From the NCBI GenBank assembly GCA_030066175.1, contig JASJCC010000028.1, positions 1-34,273 on the forward strand: a stretch of DNA of 34,273 bases, read 5' to 3'. This DNA comes from Paracoccaceae bacterium (GTDB taxonomy: Bacteria; Pseudomonadota; Alphaproteobacteria; Rhodobacterales; Rhodobacteraceae). This document shows, in pieces, positions 1-8,180 of this stretch. Numbering within the stretch: the first letter of the stretch is position 1; each line of letters opens with the position of its first letter. The translations under genes were made by a program, and so were the position numbers. Under the pieces are notes generated by a model that was not told where the DNA came from, did no database searches, and worked only from the letters and a program-made list of their open reading frames with translations.

Positions 1-122
1 CTGGCGAAGATGGCGCGGCGACCACCGCCAAAGCCGCGTCGCGCGCAAGATGAACCGTAAAAAAGCTGCTGGGCCAATCCCTGATGTCGAGAGGCTTCAA
101 CCGCAAGGTCGCGGAAATCTAA
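1..122 (+). other. possible 3' fragment of an unidentified gene at the window edge
   Basis: The plus frame ending at the TAA at 120-122 reads as a short basic tail (LLGQSLMSRGFNRKVAEI), but the same frame carries a TGA at 51-53. The first 50 bases in that frame read as an Ala/Lys-rich stretch (AATTAKAASRA). Either a gene ends at 53 and the rest is noncoding, or one short basic protein has been frameshifted around position 50. I do not recognise the family and the 5' part lies outside the window. Confidence 0.2.
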
Positions 123-427
123 CCGGCTGTGTTCATGCTCGACCGATACACCTCTCCCGGCATACCCGTTCCTGAGTCCGCAGGACAAACCGGCCAGCAA
201 AAAGGCGCAGTCTGCTCAGACCTCGGCTTGTGAAATAAAGCCGACCAAAGTGCATTTTTTTGCACCGTTTTCGATGATAAGTGCGATTGTCGGCTCATCG
301 GTTTTCATTGGCTACTCTTCTGAAAACCCTAAAACAAGCGCTTGTCGTGACGCAATTCTGCAAATGCAGTGAGCTCATTCAACCGAAGCTAACACGTTCT
401 TTCAAACACGAATGTGACGTTGCTTTC
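123..427. other. gene-free stretch with two short inverted repeats
   Basis: No convincing reading frame lies here. Two small dyads are visible. GTGCA at 250-254 and TGCAC at 261-265 flank a run of six T, and CGATGA at 272-277 pairs with TCATCG at 295-300. Neither is followed by a good T-tract in either direction, so I do not call a terminator for the minus-strand gene ending at 428. They may be protein-binding sites or chance. Confidence 0.4.
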
Positions 428-3400
428 TCATAGATCGACCTCGACCACACCGTCAGGTTCCGCCGCGCGGCTTTGGCACAGGATCACGCGGGTTTCGCGC
501 TGCGCCTTGGAGAGCACAAAGTCGCGGTGCTCAACCGCGCCCGAGATCAACCCGCACTGGCAGACGCCGCAAATGCCGTCCGAGCATTTGACGTCCACGT
601 GGATGCCGTTTTCGGCCAGCACATCGGTGGCGCTTTTGTCTGCTGGCACGTCCAGCACCCGGCCCGAGCGTGCGAGTTTCAGTTTGAAGGGGAAGTTCTC
701 CCATTCGGGCTGTTCCGGCACGCTGAAATACTCCAGGTGTCGCGCGTCTTCGGGAAAGCCTGCGCGTTCGGCATCGGCCAAAACCGCCTGCATGTAGCGG
801 TCGGGCCCGCAGGTATAGACGTGCCAGCCATGTTGGTAGCCCGCCAGGATCGCCGCCGGATCAGCGCGGCTGCCTTCGTCGCTGACATGCAGGTGGACAT
901 GATCGGCCCAAGGCATCGCCGCGAGATCATCGAGATACCCGGCGCGCGCGCGGCTGGGGACCGAATAGTGCAGCTCAAACGCCCGGCCCAGAGCATGCAG
1001 GCGATGCGCAAAGGCGATCATCGGGGTCACGCCGATGCCGCCGCCCATCAGGAACGTCTTGGTCGCGTCCTCGACCAGCTCAAAGTGGTTGATCGGCTTC
1101 GAGATAAAGATCTTGCGCCCCGGCTGAAAGATCCGGTGCAGCATCTTGGACCCGCCCCGCCCGGTATCCTCGCGCAGCACCCCGATTTGATAGACCGACC
1201 GGTCCGCCGGGTCGCCCGACATCGAGTATTGCCTCAAGAATTCCGGCACCACGACGATGTCGAGATGCGCACCGGCCGTCCATTCCGGCAGGTCGCCACC
1301 ATCGAGGGCGCGGAATTCGTATTTGGTGACATCCACAGTCATTTGTTCCGCCTTGGTAACCTCCACCCGGATAACCGGCGCGTCGCCGGGCACGTGATAG
1401 CGGTGCAGGTGATCGCTCTGACCAGTGGCCTGCTTCAGCTGATACTGCTCAGCGGTGAGCATCGCCTGATAGGCCTCGATCCCCGCCTCACGGTCCATCG
1501 GGAAGGGGTAGGGCCAAGGGTGCGGGGCCAAAGGCGCGGGGTAGACGGCGAGGGTCTGATCCTCATAGCGCAGGTCCAGATCGGTCTGCAGGTCGCGCCG
1601 GTTGATCGCGTGACGCGTCGGGCGATAGCCGCCATCCTCCTGCAACTCGATATCCCACCACCACTTCTTGACCGGGTTCAACCCACCCCGTCCGGCCAGA
1701 TCATCCAGCCGCGCCAGCGGGCGCGCCAGGGCGGGCACGTTGGAGGCGGCCCAGCGAAACGGCGCCTCAGCAAAGAGCCCTTCGAGGTTCCAAGGGCAGG
1801 TCTTCATGCAGCGTCCACACATCGCGCCGCCTTCGGTGGTGATGCGGTAGGTGGCGCATTTCTGGCTGTCGGATTTCCAGATCTCGTAGCCATTGAACAT
1901 CAGCTTCGGCCCGGCGGTGATCGCCCCCGACGGGCATTCGCGGGCACATTTGTTGCAGGCCTCGCAAAACGCCTGCAGGCCGAAATCGATCGGCTTGTCC
2001 TGCGCCAAAGGCATGTCGGTGGTCACCATGCCGGATTTCAGACGCGGGCCGAGATAGGGGTTCAGGATCACCTCACCGATCCGGCTGACCTCGCCCAGCC
2101 CGCTCAGCAGCAGCAGGGGCGGCTGCAGCACCTCGCCATCCATGACCGTATGCGCCTTGGCCTTGTAGCCGAGGTTGCGGATCTGCCGCGCGATCACCCC
2201 GCCTAAAAGGGAAAAGCGCAAATACGCCCGCATGGATTGCGCGACGCTGATCCAATCGTCACCGCTGGCGCCTTCCATCGTCTCATACCCTTGATCGATG
2301 ATCATGCTGATCGCCTGATCATGCGGCGGGTCGATCGGCTCACCCAGCGCATCGTGGGAATACCAGGTCCAGTCGGGACAGCGCGAAATCCCCACCGCGT
2401 CGATGCCCAGGAAATAAGACGCGGCCTTGACGTTGTCGGCATTGCGCTGCGCATCACTGGGGCGCGCGCCATCCGGGTTCGGCGCGCCATCCTGCAAGAG
2501 CACAAACGCCCCCAAGGCCCGCCGCTGCGCTGACGAGGGCGCCGTCTTGCGCGCGTAATACCCACCCGCCGCGTTCTTTTGTAGCGCCTTGCCCATGTCA
2601 CCGAATTGCGCGCGGGCAAACATGTCGGTGCGCTTGGGGACGCGGGCGACGTTAGGCTCATCGATATAGGTGGTGGGGGTGTCGACGCGTTTCAGCCGCT
2701 CAAAGGGATGCGCGCCCTGGACAAAGTCGCGCCGCGCATAGGGATCGCGGTTGAGCCGCGACTTGGCAAAGCCCTTGCCCAGCCACCAGGCCGGCCCCTG
2801 GGTGCGGAACCACGGTTGCTCGGAGGGCGGCGCGAGGGGGTTGTCGGGCGTCAGTTCCAGCGTGCAGGTGATCGCGGCGAGGCCAAAGCTGTCACTGATA
2901 TAGGGCGCCACTAGCGTGTCATCGTCGGCCCAAGCCAGGCCGGCGGCAACGGCGAGCGTGTTGAGGTCCACATCCGAGGCGCTGGCCGAGTGGCTCTTGG
3001 CGTCAAAGCCCAAGAGGCGGATGTAATTGCCCAGGACCGCGGCGGTTTCATTGGCCAAGAGCGCGCCGCGATGGGCGGTGGCCTCCTCCAACCAGTCGGT
3101 CCCGCGTTCCCCTGCCCGCGGCGCACGTGGGTTTTCGTAGAGGAACACAATGGCGTGGCTGTGCCCGTCGATGCCGCTGGGCGGCGCCTCCATACTGTCC
3201 TTGAGGTCCGCCATGATGACATCAATGCCTGAGGCCAACGTCTTGGTCTGACGGGTGCGCAGATCCTCTGCCAGCCGGTCGATGCCGGGGTTGGCAACCG
3301 GTTCTGCCAGGCGGGCTTCGGGCGACAGAGCGCAGACGCCGACCATACTGGCATCGTTGAAATAGCCAAAGGCTTTCAGATGGTTGGCGCGTTCCGTGGG

Positions 3401-3640
3401 ATCCGAGGGGATCTCCGACACCGTCCGGTTGACCAACCCATCGCGGATCGCGTCGAGCATGGCCTGATAATCACTCATGGCATTGACGATGTTCTCGGGG
3501 CGGTCGTCCCGCCGAAAGGACAGTGGCTGCATCGCCGGCACCTGCGCCAGGTCGACGGACTCAACCCGTTCAAGCCGTTCCAGCGGATAGGGTCCCAGAT
3601 GCACCGGGCGATCCTTGTCCGAAAAAAACCTGATCCCCAT
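428..3640 (-). CDS. rdhA: self-sufficient (respiration-independent) reductive dehalogenase, corrinoid/Fe-S module fused to FMN/[2Fe-2S] reductase
   Basis: The 1070-residue protein should remove halogens reductively from organohalides, probably haloaromatics, in the cytoplasm using NAD(P)H. Two ferredoxin motifs bind [4Fe-4S] clusters: CEACNKCARECP (C559, C562, C565, C569), then C595, C608, C611 and C615. Tyr473, Lys535 and Arg599 have the same spacing (62 and 126 residues) as the catalytic Tyr426/Lys488/Arg552 I recall for Nitratireductor NpRdhA. From about 755 the protein is a phthalate-dioxygenase-reductase-like unit: RQYS (803-806) for FMN, GGGIGVTPM (866-874) for NAD(P)H, and a plant-type [2Fe-2S] site at C1019, C1024, C1027 and C1055. 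There is no Tat signal, membrane segment or RdhB partner. Length and order match BhbA-type enzymes. Residues about 14-240 look like a second copy of the corrinoid domain. The ATG at 3640 follows GAGAGGGG. The gene lies 63 bp after the CpdB-like gene on the same strand. The substrate cannot be read from the sequence. Confidence 0.92.
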   Translation of the reverse strand: MGIRFFSDKDRPVHLGPYPLERLERVESVDLAQVPAMQPLSFRRDDRPENIVNAMSDYQAMLDAIRDGLVNRTVSEIPSDPTERANHLKAFGYFNDASMVGVCALSPEARLAEPVANPGIDRLAEDLRTRQTKTLASGIDVIMADLKDSMEAPPSGIDGHSHAIVFLYENPRAPRAGERGTDWLEEATAHRGALLANETAAVLGNYIRLLGFDAKSHSASASDVDLNTLAVAAGLAWADDDTLVAPYISDSFGLAAITCTLELTPDNPLAPPSEQPWFRTQGPAWWLGKGFAKSRLNRDPYARRDFVQGAHPFERLKRVDTPTTYIDEPNVARVPKRTDMFARAQFGDMGKALQKNAAGGYYARKTAPSSAQRRALGAFVLLQDGAPNPDGARPSDAQRNADNVKAASYFLGIDAVGISRCPDWTWYSHDALGEPIDPPHDQAISMIIDQGYETMEGASGDDWISVAQSMRAYLRFSLLGGVIARQIRNLGYKAKAHTVMDGEVLQPPLLLLSGLGEVSRIGEVILNPYLGPRLKSGMVTTDMPLAQDKPIDFGLQAFCEACNKCARECPSGAITAGPKLMFNGYEIWKSDSQKCATYRITTEGGAMCGRCMKTCPWNLEGLFAEAPFRWAASNVPALARPLARLDDLAGRGGLNPVKKWWWDIELQEDGGYRPTRHAINRRDLQTDLDLRYEDQTLAVYPAPLAPHPWPYPFPMDREAGIEAYQAMLTAEQYQLKQATGQSDHLHRYHVPGDAPVIRVEVTKAEQMTVDVTKYEFRALDGGDLPEWTAGAHLDIVVVPEFLRQYSMSGDPADRSVYQIGVLREDTGRGGSKMLHRIFQPGRKIFISKPINHFELVEDATKTFLMGGGIGVTPMIAFAHRLHALGRAFELHYSVPSRARAGYLDDLAAMPWADHVHLHVSDEGSRADPAAILAGYQHGWHVYTCGPDRYMQAVLADAERAGFPEDARHLEYFSVPEQPEWENFPFKLKLARSGRVLDVPADKSATDVLAENGIHVDVKCSDGICGVCQCGLISGAVEHRDFVLSKAQRETRVILCQSRAAEPDGVVEVDL

Positions 3641-3703
3641 GCGCCTGCCCCTCTCTGCCGGTCAGTCAATCAGCAAACGTGCAGATGGGCAATCACCGGA
3701 GGG

Positions 3704-5599
3704 TCAGAGGCTCAGACGATAGAGCAGAAAGCCATCGGCATCCTCGCCAATCTCTTGCAGGTCAAGATCCACATCCCCCAGATGCGCGCGCGCCCCGGGG
3801 CCGGTGCGGAACGTCACGCTGGTGCCGGGCATCGGCAGGAACGACCAGTCGCGCCCCGGCTTGGGGGCAATCGCGCCCTGCGCCTTGACATAGCTTTGCA
3901 GGACATCGCGATTGGTGGTCAGGCTTTTAAAGAGGATCGTCTTGCCATCCGCGCCGGGGAAATGGCCAGCGCCACCGCCGCGGTAGTTGTTTGTAGCTAC
4001 GATGAACATCGCCTCCGGATCGATCGGCGCGTCCTCGTAGCGTAAGTTGCGCACCCGCCCCGGCCCGTCGTTCAAACGCACGCCCTGTACGTCGAACATC
4101 GCCGGGACCGAAAGGTCAATCTCGAACTGCACACCGTCGAGGATGTCGAAATTATAGCTGGCAAACCCATCGACCAACAAAGGCGCGTCAACCGCGCCGG
4201 GGTTGATCTGGTGGAACTGCCCCATCGACCGTTCGAGCCAGCCCCGCACCTGCGCGCCCGAGATCAGCACCGCGGCGATGCTGTTGGGATAGGCATAGAT
4301 ATCCGCCAGGTGCCGGAGCGCCAATTCGCCTTTGGGCACATCGGTAAAGTGCGCAGGTCCCGCACGTCCGCCCGCCTTGAAGGGCGCGGCGGCTGAGAGG
4401 ATGGGCAGCCCTTCGTGGATCGTGTTCTCCATCTGCCGGGCAACGAACCAGCGTTGCGCTGTGTTGATGGTCTTGACGCAGGCCGAGGGCGCAACCCGGG
4501 CGAAATAGGACGATATCGGCGCTTCAGTTCGGCCAATCGGCCGCCGGATGTGGGCCAGCGTCGCCTCATGCGCCTGTTGCGTGACGGTGACGAGGCCGGG
4601 GTCGTTGGGCGTTTCCTGATGTCCGTCGCTAGCAGGGGCAATCGGGCGCAACCGCCCGGTGCCGCCATTTACCACCCACCCGTCGGGCCGCAATTCCAGA
4701 TCGAGGTCGATCACCCCCAGATGGCTGCCAAAGAGGCCAGGCATCACTGTCGGCGTGCCGTGCACCGCGCCCAAATCCAGATCGAGCGCAGCGTGGCCGA
4801 CATAGCTGGGTGAGGGGAAGGTCATATGCGCATGGCCGGCGATCACGGCGTCGATCCCGTCCAGCGCGGCCAGCGGCACAACCGCATGCTCCATCCCTTT
4901 ATAGGGCGCGGTCACCTCGATCCCGGAATGGCAAAGCGCGATGATCAGATCGGTCTTGTCGCGCAGCAGGGTCACATAGGCCTCCGCCGTCTCGACGATG
5001 TCGCGGACTTCGACAGCACCGGACAAAAGCGCATGATCCCAGGTGAGGATCTGCGGCGGCGTCAGGCCCAGAATGCCGATGCGCAGGGTATGCATGGCGC
5101 CTGTCTGATCGGTCACCGCGCGGTCCAGAACGGCGCAAGGCGGGAACAGCGGTGTGTCGAGCGCCGGGTTGTCGCCAATGCGCCGCACGGCGTTGGCGAG
5201 CACGATGGGAAACTCCGCGCCCGCCACCGCGCGGGTCAGAAAAGGCAGGCCATAGTTGAATTCATGGTTGCCGATGGTTGCCGCGTCATAGCGCAGGTGG
5301 TTCATCGCGGCGATGACCGGGTGCAGCTCATCCTCGGACAGTTTGTGTTCAAAGGCCATGTAATCGGCCAGCGGCGTGCCCTGCAGGAAATCGCCATTGT
5401 CCAACAGCAGGCTGTTTTCCACCTCGTCCCGCGCCTCGGCGATCAGCGTTGCGGTACGCGCCAGCCCCACCTTTGGCGACGGCGTGTCGGTGTAATAATC
5501 GTGCCCAAGCAGGTTCGCATGCACGTCCGAGGTGCCCAGGACCCGCAATGCCACACGTGGCCGATCTGTTCCGGAACCATTGGAGGTTGTCTTGTGCAA
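3704..5599 (-). CDS. CpdB-like 2',3'-cyclic-nucleotide 2'-phosphodiesterase/3'-nucleotidase (5'-nucleotidase family)
   Basis: Members of this family hydrolyse 2',3'-cyclic nucleotides and 3'-nucleotides to nucleosides. The N-terminal metallophosphoesterase is clear: GTSDVHANL (metal-binding D and H), DNGDFLQG, TIGNHEFNYGL (the GNHE motif), CHSGIE and GHAHMTFP. The C-terminal half is a 5'-nucleotidase substrate domain with a YPNS motif and a late TNNYRGGGAGHFPG motif. I start at a TTG (5599-5597) preceded by GAGAAAGAG, which gives 631 residues and the family's usual short lead before the first motif. An in-frame ATG at 5710 would add 37 residues with a poorly spaced GGGGGG. Neither start gives a signal peptide, although enterobacterial CpdB is periplasmic. 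Its products could enter the nucleoside operon at 25.3-29.8 kb. The divergent nudC promoter region is 5600-5822. Confidence 0.85.
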   Translation of the reverse strand: MHKTTSNGSGTDRPRVALRVLGTSDVHANLLGHDYYTDTPSPKVGLARTATLIAEARDEVENSLLLDNGDFLQGTPLADYMAFEHKLSEDELHPVIAAMNHLRYDAATIGNHEFNYGLPFLTRAVAGAEFPIVLANAVRRIGDNPALDTPLFPPCAVLDRAVTDQTGAMHTLRIGILGLTPPQILTWDHALLSGAVEVRDIVETAEAYVTLLRDKTDLIIALCHSGIEVTAPYKGMEHAVVPLAALDGIDAVIAGHAHMTFPSPSYVGHAALDLDLGAVHGTPTVMPGLFGSHLGVIDLDLELRPDGWVVNGGTGRLRPIAPASDGHQETPNDPGLVTVTQQAHEATLAHIRRPIGRTEAPISSYFARVAPSACVKTINTAQRWFVARQMENTIHEGLPILSAAAPFKAGGRAGPAHFTDVPKGELALRHLADIYAYPNSIAAVLISGAQVRGWLERSMGQFHQINPGAVDAPLLVDGFASYNFDILDGVQFEIDLSVPAMFDVQGVRLNDGPGRVRNLRYEDAPIDPEAMFIVATNNYRGGGAGHFPGADGKTILFKSLTTNRDVLQSYVKAQGAIAPKPGRDWSFLPMPGTSVTFRTGPGARAHLGDVDLDLQEIGEDADGFLLYRLSL

Positions 5600-5822
5600 C
5601 GTTCGCTCTTTCTCACCATGGTCACCCCGGTGAGCGAGGGTCCCGCCAATCCCCGCCGGGCGCGCTTTTTGCCGTTTTATGGCCCAGGGTTGAGGCGTCA
5701 GAGTCCACATTTCCCCCCTGATTGCAATGCGCGCGCACTTGAATTTGGCGTGATCATTCCCGACAGGCTTGGCAAGGGCGGCAAGCGGCGGCATGGTCCG
5801 CTCAAAGGCGGAGGAGGCGCAG

Positions 5823-6788
5823 ATGAAACACGCAGAGACGGTCACCTTTGGCGGATCAGGCCTCGACCGCGCGGCGCATCTGCGAAGCGACGTGGGCGCC
5901 CTCGCCGCCGCCATGCAAGACCCCGCAGCGCGCTGTGTGCTGACCTGGCAGGGCAAGCCGCTGGTGCAGGGCACAGACGATCTGGCCCTGACCCGCCTGC
6001 CCATGAACCACCCGGTTCTGGCCCAGACAGGCGAGGCGCCGATCCTCTTGGGGCAAGAGGCGGCGGCGGTTTTTGCGCATGACATCTCGGGCTGGGAACC
6101 GCCGGCCGAAGAAACCGGGGATGTGGGCAAATTCATCGACAACAGCGAACAGAGCCACCCGCTGATCGGCGGCGACGCGCGCTTTGCCGAGCTGCGCCAA
6201 ATCATGACCCGGCTGTCCCCCCGCGATGCCGAACTGGCCGCCACCGCCAAGGCGATCACCGGCTGGCATGGCACGCACGGGTTCTGCGCCAAATGCGGGC
6301 AGCCGTCGGTCATCCATCAGGCCGGCTGGCAGCGCATCTGCCCCGCTTGCGGCGCGCATCATTTCCCGCGCACCGATCCGGTGGTGATCATGCTGATCAC
6401 CCGCGGCAACCGCACGCTTTTGGGTCGCTCCCCCGGTTGGCCCGAGGGAATGTATTCCTGCCTTGCGGGCTTTGTCGAACCGGGTGAGACGATCGAGGCC
6501 GCCGTCCGCCGCGAAGTGTTCGAAGAAGCCGGTGTGCGCATCGGCGCGGTGCGCTATCTCTCAAGCCAGCCCTGGCCCTTTCCCGCCTCGCTGATGTTCG
6601 GCTGTCAGGGTGAGGCGCTGGACGACGACATCAATATCGACCCCGCCGAAATCGAAGACGCCCGATGGGTCACCCGCGAAGACCTGATTGACGCCTATAG
6701 CGGTGCGCGCAGCGATCTGCTGCCCGCCCGGAAAGGTGCAATTGCGCATTTCCTGCTGCGCAACTGGCTTGCGGATCGGCTTGATTAA
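5823..6788 (+). CDS. nudC: NAD(H) pyrophosphatase (Nudix hydrolase), also de-NADding enzyme of RNA
   Basis: NudC cleaves NADH/NAD to NMN(H) and AMP and, in characterised members, removes NAD caps from RNA. The 321-residue protein has the expected order. An N-terminal domain comes first, then a zinc ribbon (C155, C158, C173, C176), then the Nudix domain with a complete box at 216-238 (G216, E222, R230-E231, E234-E235). After it comes the NudC-specific SQPWPFPAS at 248-256, which separates it from other Nudix enzymes. The ATG at 5823 is preceded by GGAGGAGG at good spacing. The frame is open 18 codons further upstream, but that extension has no ribosome site. It is transcribed away from the CpdB-like gene and followed 50 bp later by the SRPBCC gene. 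Confidence 0.95.
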   Translation: MKHAETVTFGGSGLDRAAHLRSDVGALAAAMQDPAARCVLTWQGKPLVQGTDDLALTRLPMNHPVLAQTGEAPILLGQEAAAVFAHDISGWEPPAEETGDVGKFIDNSEQSHPLIGGDARFAELRQIMTRLSPRDAELAATAKAITGWHGTHGFCAKCGQPSVIHQAGWQRICPACGAHHFPRTDPVVIMLITRGNRTLLGRSPGWPEGMYSCLAGFVEPGETIEAAVRREVFEEAGVRIGAVRYLSSQPWPFPASLMFGCQGEALDDDINIDPAEIEDARWVTREDLIDAYSGARSDLLPARKGAIAHFLLRNWLADRLD

Positions 6789-6838
6789 GCAGAAACTGCC
6801 GCCAACTAAGAAGGTGGGGACAGGAGGCAGGCAAAACC

Positions 6839-7306
6839 ATGGAGCTTTCAGCAAGAGAAGACATCGAAGCGCCACTGGACCGGGTGTTCGCGCAGTTGAC
6901 CGATTTTGAGGCCATCGAACGCCGCGCGTTGCGGCGAGGTGTCGAAATCCAGCGGACCGATAATTTGGCCGGCCCGGCGGCCGGGATGAGCTGGAAAGCC
7001 ACCTTTCGCTTTCGCGGCAAGACGCGCACCGCTGACGTCACCTTGTCTGACTTCACCCCACCCGAGCAACTGGTGTTCGACAGCGTGACCGGCGGGTTGG
7101 AAACCCACACGAGGATCGAATGCGTGGCCCTGTCGCGCGGCCGCACCCGGATCAGCATCGTGACGGTTCTACAGCCCAAGACGCTGTCGGCCCGGCTGTT
7201 GGTGCAATCGCTCAAGCTTGCCAAATCCAGCATCAGCCGCAAGTTCAGCAATCGGATGGCGGTCCTCGCCAAAGACCTGGAAGACCGGTTGCGCAGCACG
7301 GCCTGA
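6839..7306 (+). CDS. SRPBCC-fold (START/Bet v1-like) protein of unknown role
   Basis: This 155-residue protein starts like polyketide-cyclase/SRPBCC proteins (SAREDIEAPLDRVFAQLTDF), with a helix-grip layout, a central WKATFRF strand and a long basic C-terminal helix ending near the stop. The family binds hydrophobic ligands, but nothing here identifies one. The ATG at 6839 follows AGGAGG. No signal peptide or membrane segment is visible, so it should be cytosolic. It lies between nudC and the FAH-family gene with short gaps (50 and 28 bp), so the run from nudC to the dehydrogenase at 10389 may be one transcript. Confidence 0.75.
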   Translation: MELSAREDIEAPLDRVFAQLTDFEAIERRALRRGVEIQRTDNLAGPAAGMSWKATFRFRGKTRTADVTLSDFTPPEQLVFDSVTGGLETHTRIECVALSRGRTRISIVTVLQPKTLSARLLVQSLKLAKSSISRKFSNRMAVLAKDLEDRLRSTA

Positions 7307-7334
7307 CGCGGTCACCGCCGCAAGGGAGGAGCCC

Positions 7335-8180
7335 ATGAAACTTGTCCGCTATGGCGCCCCCGGCGCCGAAGCCCCCGGGCTGATCGACGCCGCCGGCGCG
7401 CTGCGCGATCTGTCGGCGCATATCGACGACGTGGCGGGGGATGCGCTCTTGCCCGAAACGCTCGACCGGCTGCGCGGGCTTGATCCGGCATCTTTGCCCC
7501 TGGTCGAGGGCGCGCCGCGGCTTGGGCCGTGTGTCGGTCGGGTGGGCAAGTTCCTGGCCATCGGGCTCAACTATGCCGACCATGCCGAAGAGGCCGGGAT
7601 GCAACTGCCTGAAGAGCCGATTGTCTTTTCCAAGGCCACCTCCTGCATCAACGGACCAAACGACGACGTGGTGATCCCACGCGGCGCGCAGCAGACCGAT
7701 TGGGAGGCCGAGTTGGGCATCGTCATCGGCCGTCCAGCGAAATACGTGGACGAAGCGCAGGCGCTGGACCATGTCGCGGGCTATTGCGTGATCAACGATG
7801 TCAGCGAACGCGACTTTCAGCTGCGCCGCTCGGGCCAGTGGATCAAGGGCAAATCGGCCGATACGTTCGGCCCGGTTGGGCCGTGGTTGGTGACACGCGA
7901 TGAGATTGCCGATCCGCAGAACTTGGCGATCTGGCTTGAGGTCAATGGCCAGCGTTATCAGGACGGATCGACCGCAACGATGCATTTTGGCGTGGCGCAG
8001 ATCGTCTCACACCTGTCGCAGTTCATGTCGCTGCAGCCCGGCGACCTGATCGCCACCGGCACGCCCCCCGGCGTGGGCATGGGGCAATCCCCACAAGTCT
8101 TCCTGCGCCCGGGTGACGTGATGGAGCTGTCGGTCGAAGGGCTTGGCACGCAGAAACAAACCCTGGTGGCCGCGCCATGA
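7335..8180 (+). CDS. fumarylacetoacetate hydrolase (FAH) family enzyme
   Basis: FAH-family enzymes use a divalent metal to hydrolyse, decarboxylate, isomerise or hydrate 2-oxo acids and related compounds. The 281-residue protein has the usual short N-terminal domain, then the catalytic core: FLAIGLNYADHAEE (73-86), a metal-binding acidic motif WEAEL with E124 and E126, NDVSERD (154-160) with D155, KGKSADTFGP, and TGTPPGVG near the end. Such genes are often annotated as ureidoglycolate lyase or 2-hydroxyhepta-2,4-diene-1,7-dioate isomerase, but sequence alone does not decide. The ATG at 7335 is preceded by GGGAGGA; an upstream in-frame start at 7218 would run into the SRPBCC gene. The stop overlaps the next gene's start (ATGA, 8177-8180), so the two are translationally coupled. 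Confidence 0.88.
   Translation: MKLVRYGAPGAEAPGLIDAAGALRDLSAHIDDVAGDALLPETLDRLRGLDPASLPLVEGAPRLGPCVGRVGKFLAIGLNYADHAEEAGMQLPEEPIVFSKATSCINGPNDDVVIPRGAQQTDWEAELGIVIGRPAKYVDEAQALDHVAGYCVINDVSERDFQLRRSGQWIKGKSADTFGPVGPWLVTRDEIADPQNLAIWLEVNGQRYQDGSTATMHFGVAQIVSHLSQFMSLQPGDLIATGTPPGVGMGQSPQVFLRPGDVMELSVEGLGTQKQTLVAAP

Noticed and set aside
250-265. GTGCA-T6-TGCAC as a terminator for the dehalogenase transcript
   Set aside because: The stem is 5 bp and it lies about 160 bases after the stop without a proper U-run; kept only as a possible binding site.
473-2206. Long plus-strand open frame (577 codons) opposite the dehalogenase gene
   Set aside because: It mirrors the codon positions of the strongly supported minus-strand gene in high-GC DNA and shows no recognisable motif.
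5600-6313. N-terminal extension of the CpdB-like protein up to 6313
   Set aside because: It would be antisense to nudC, and the added residues do not resemble the family.
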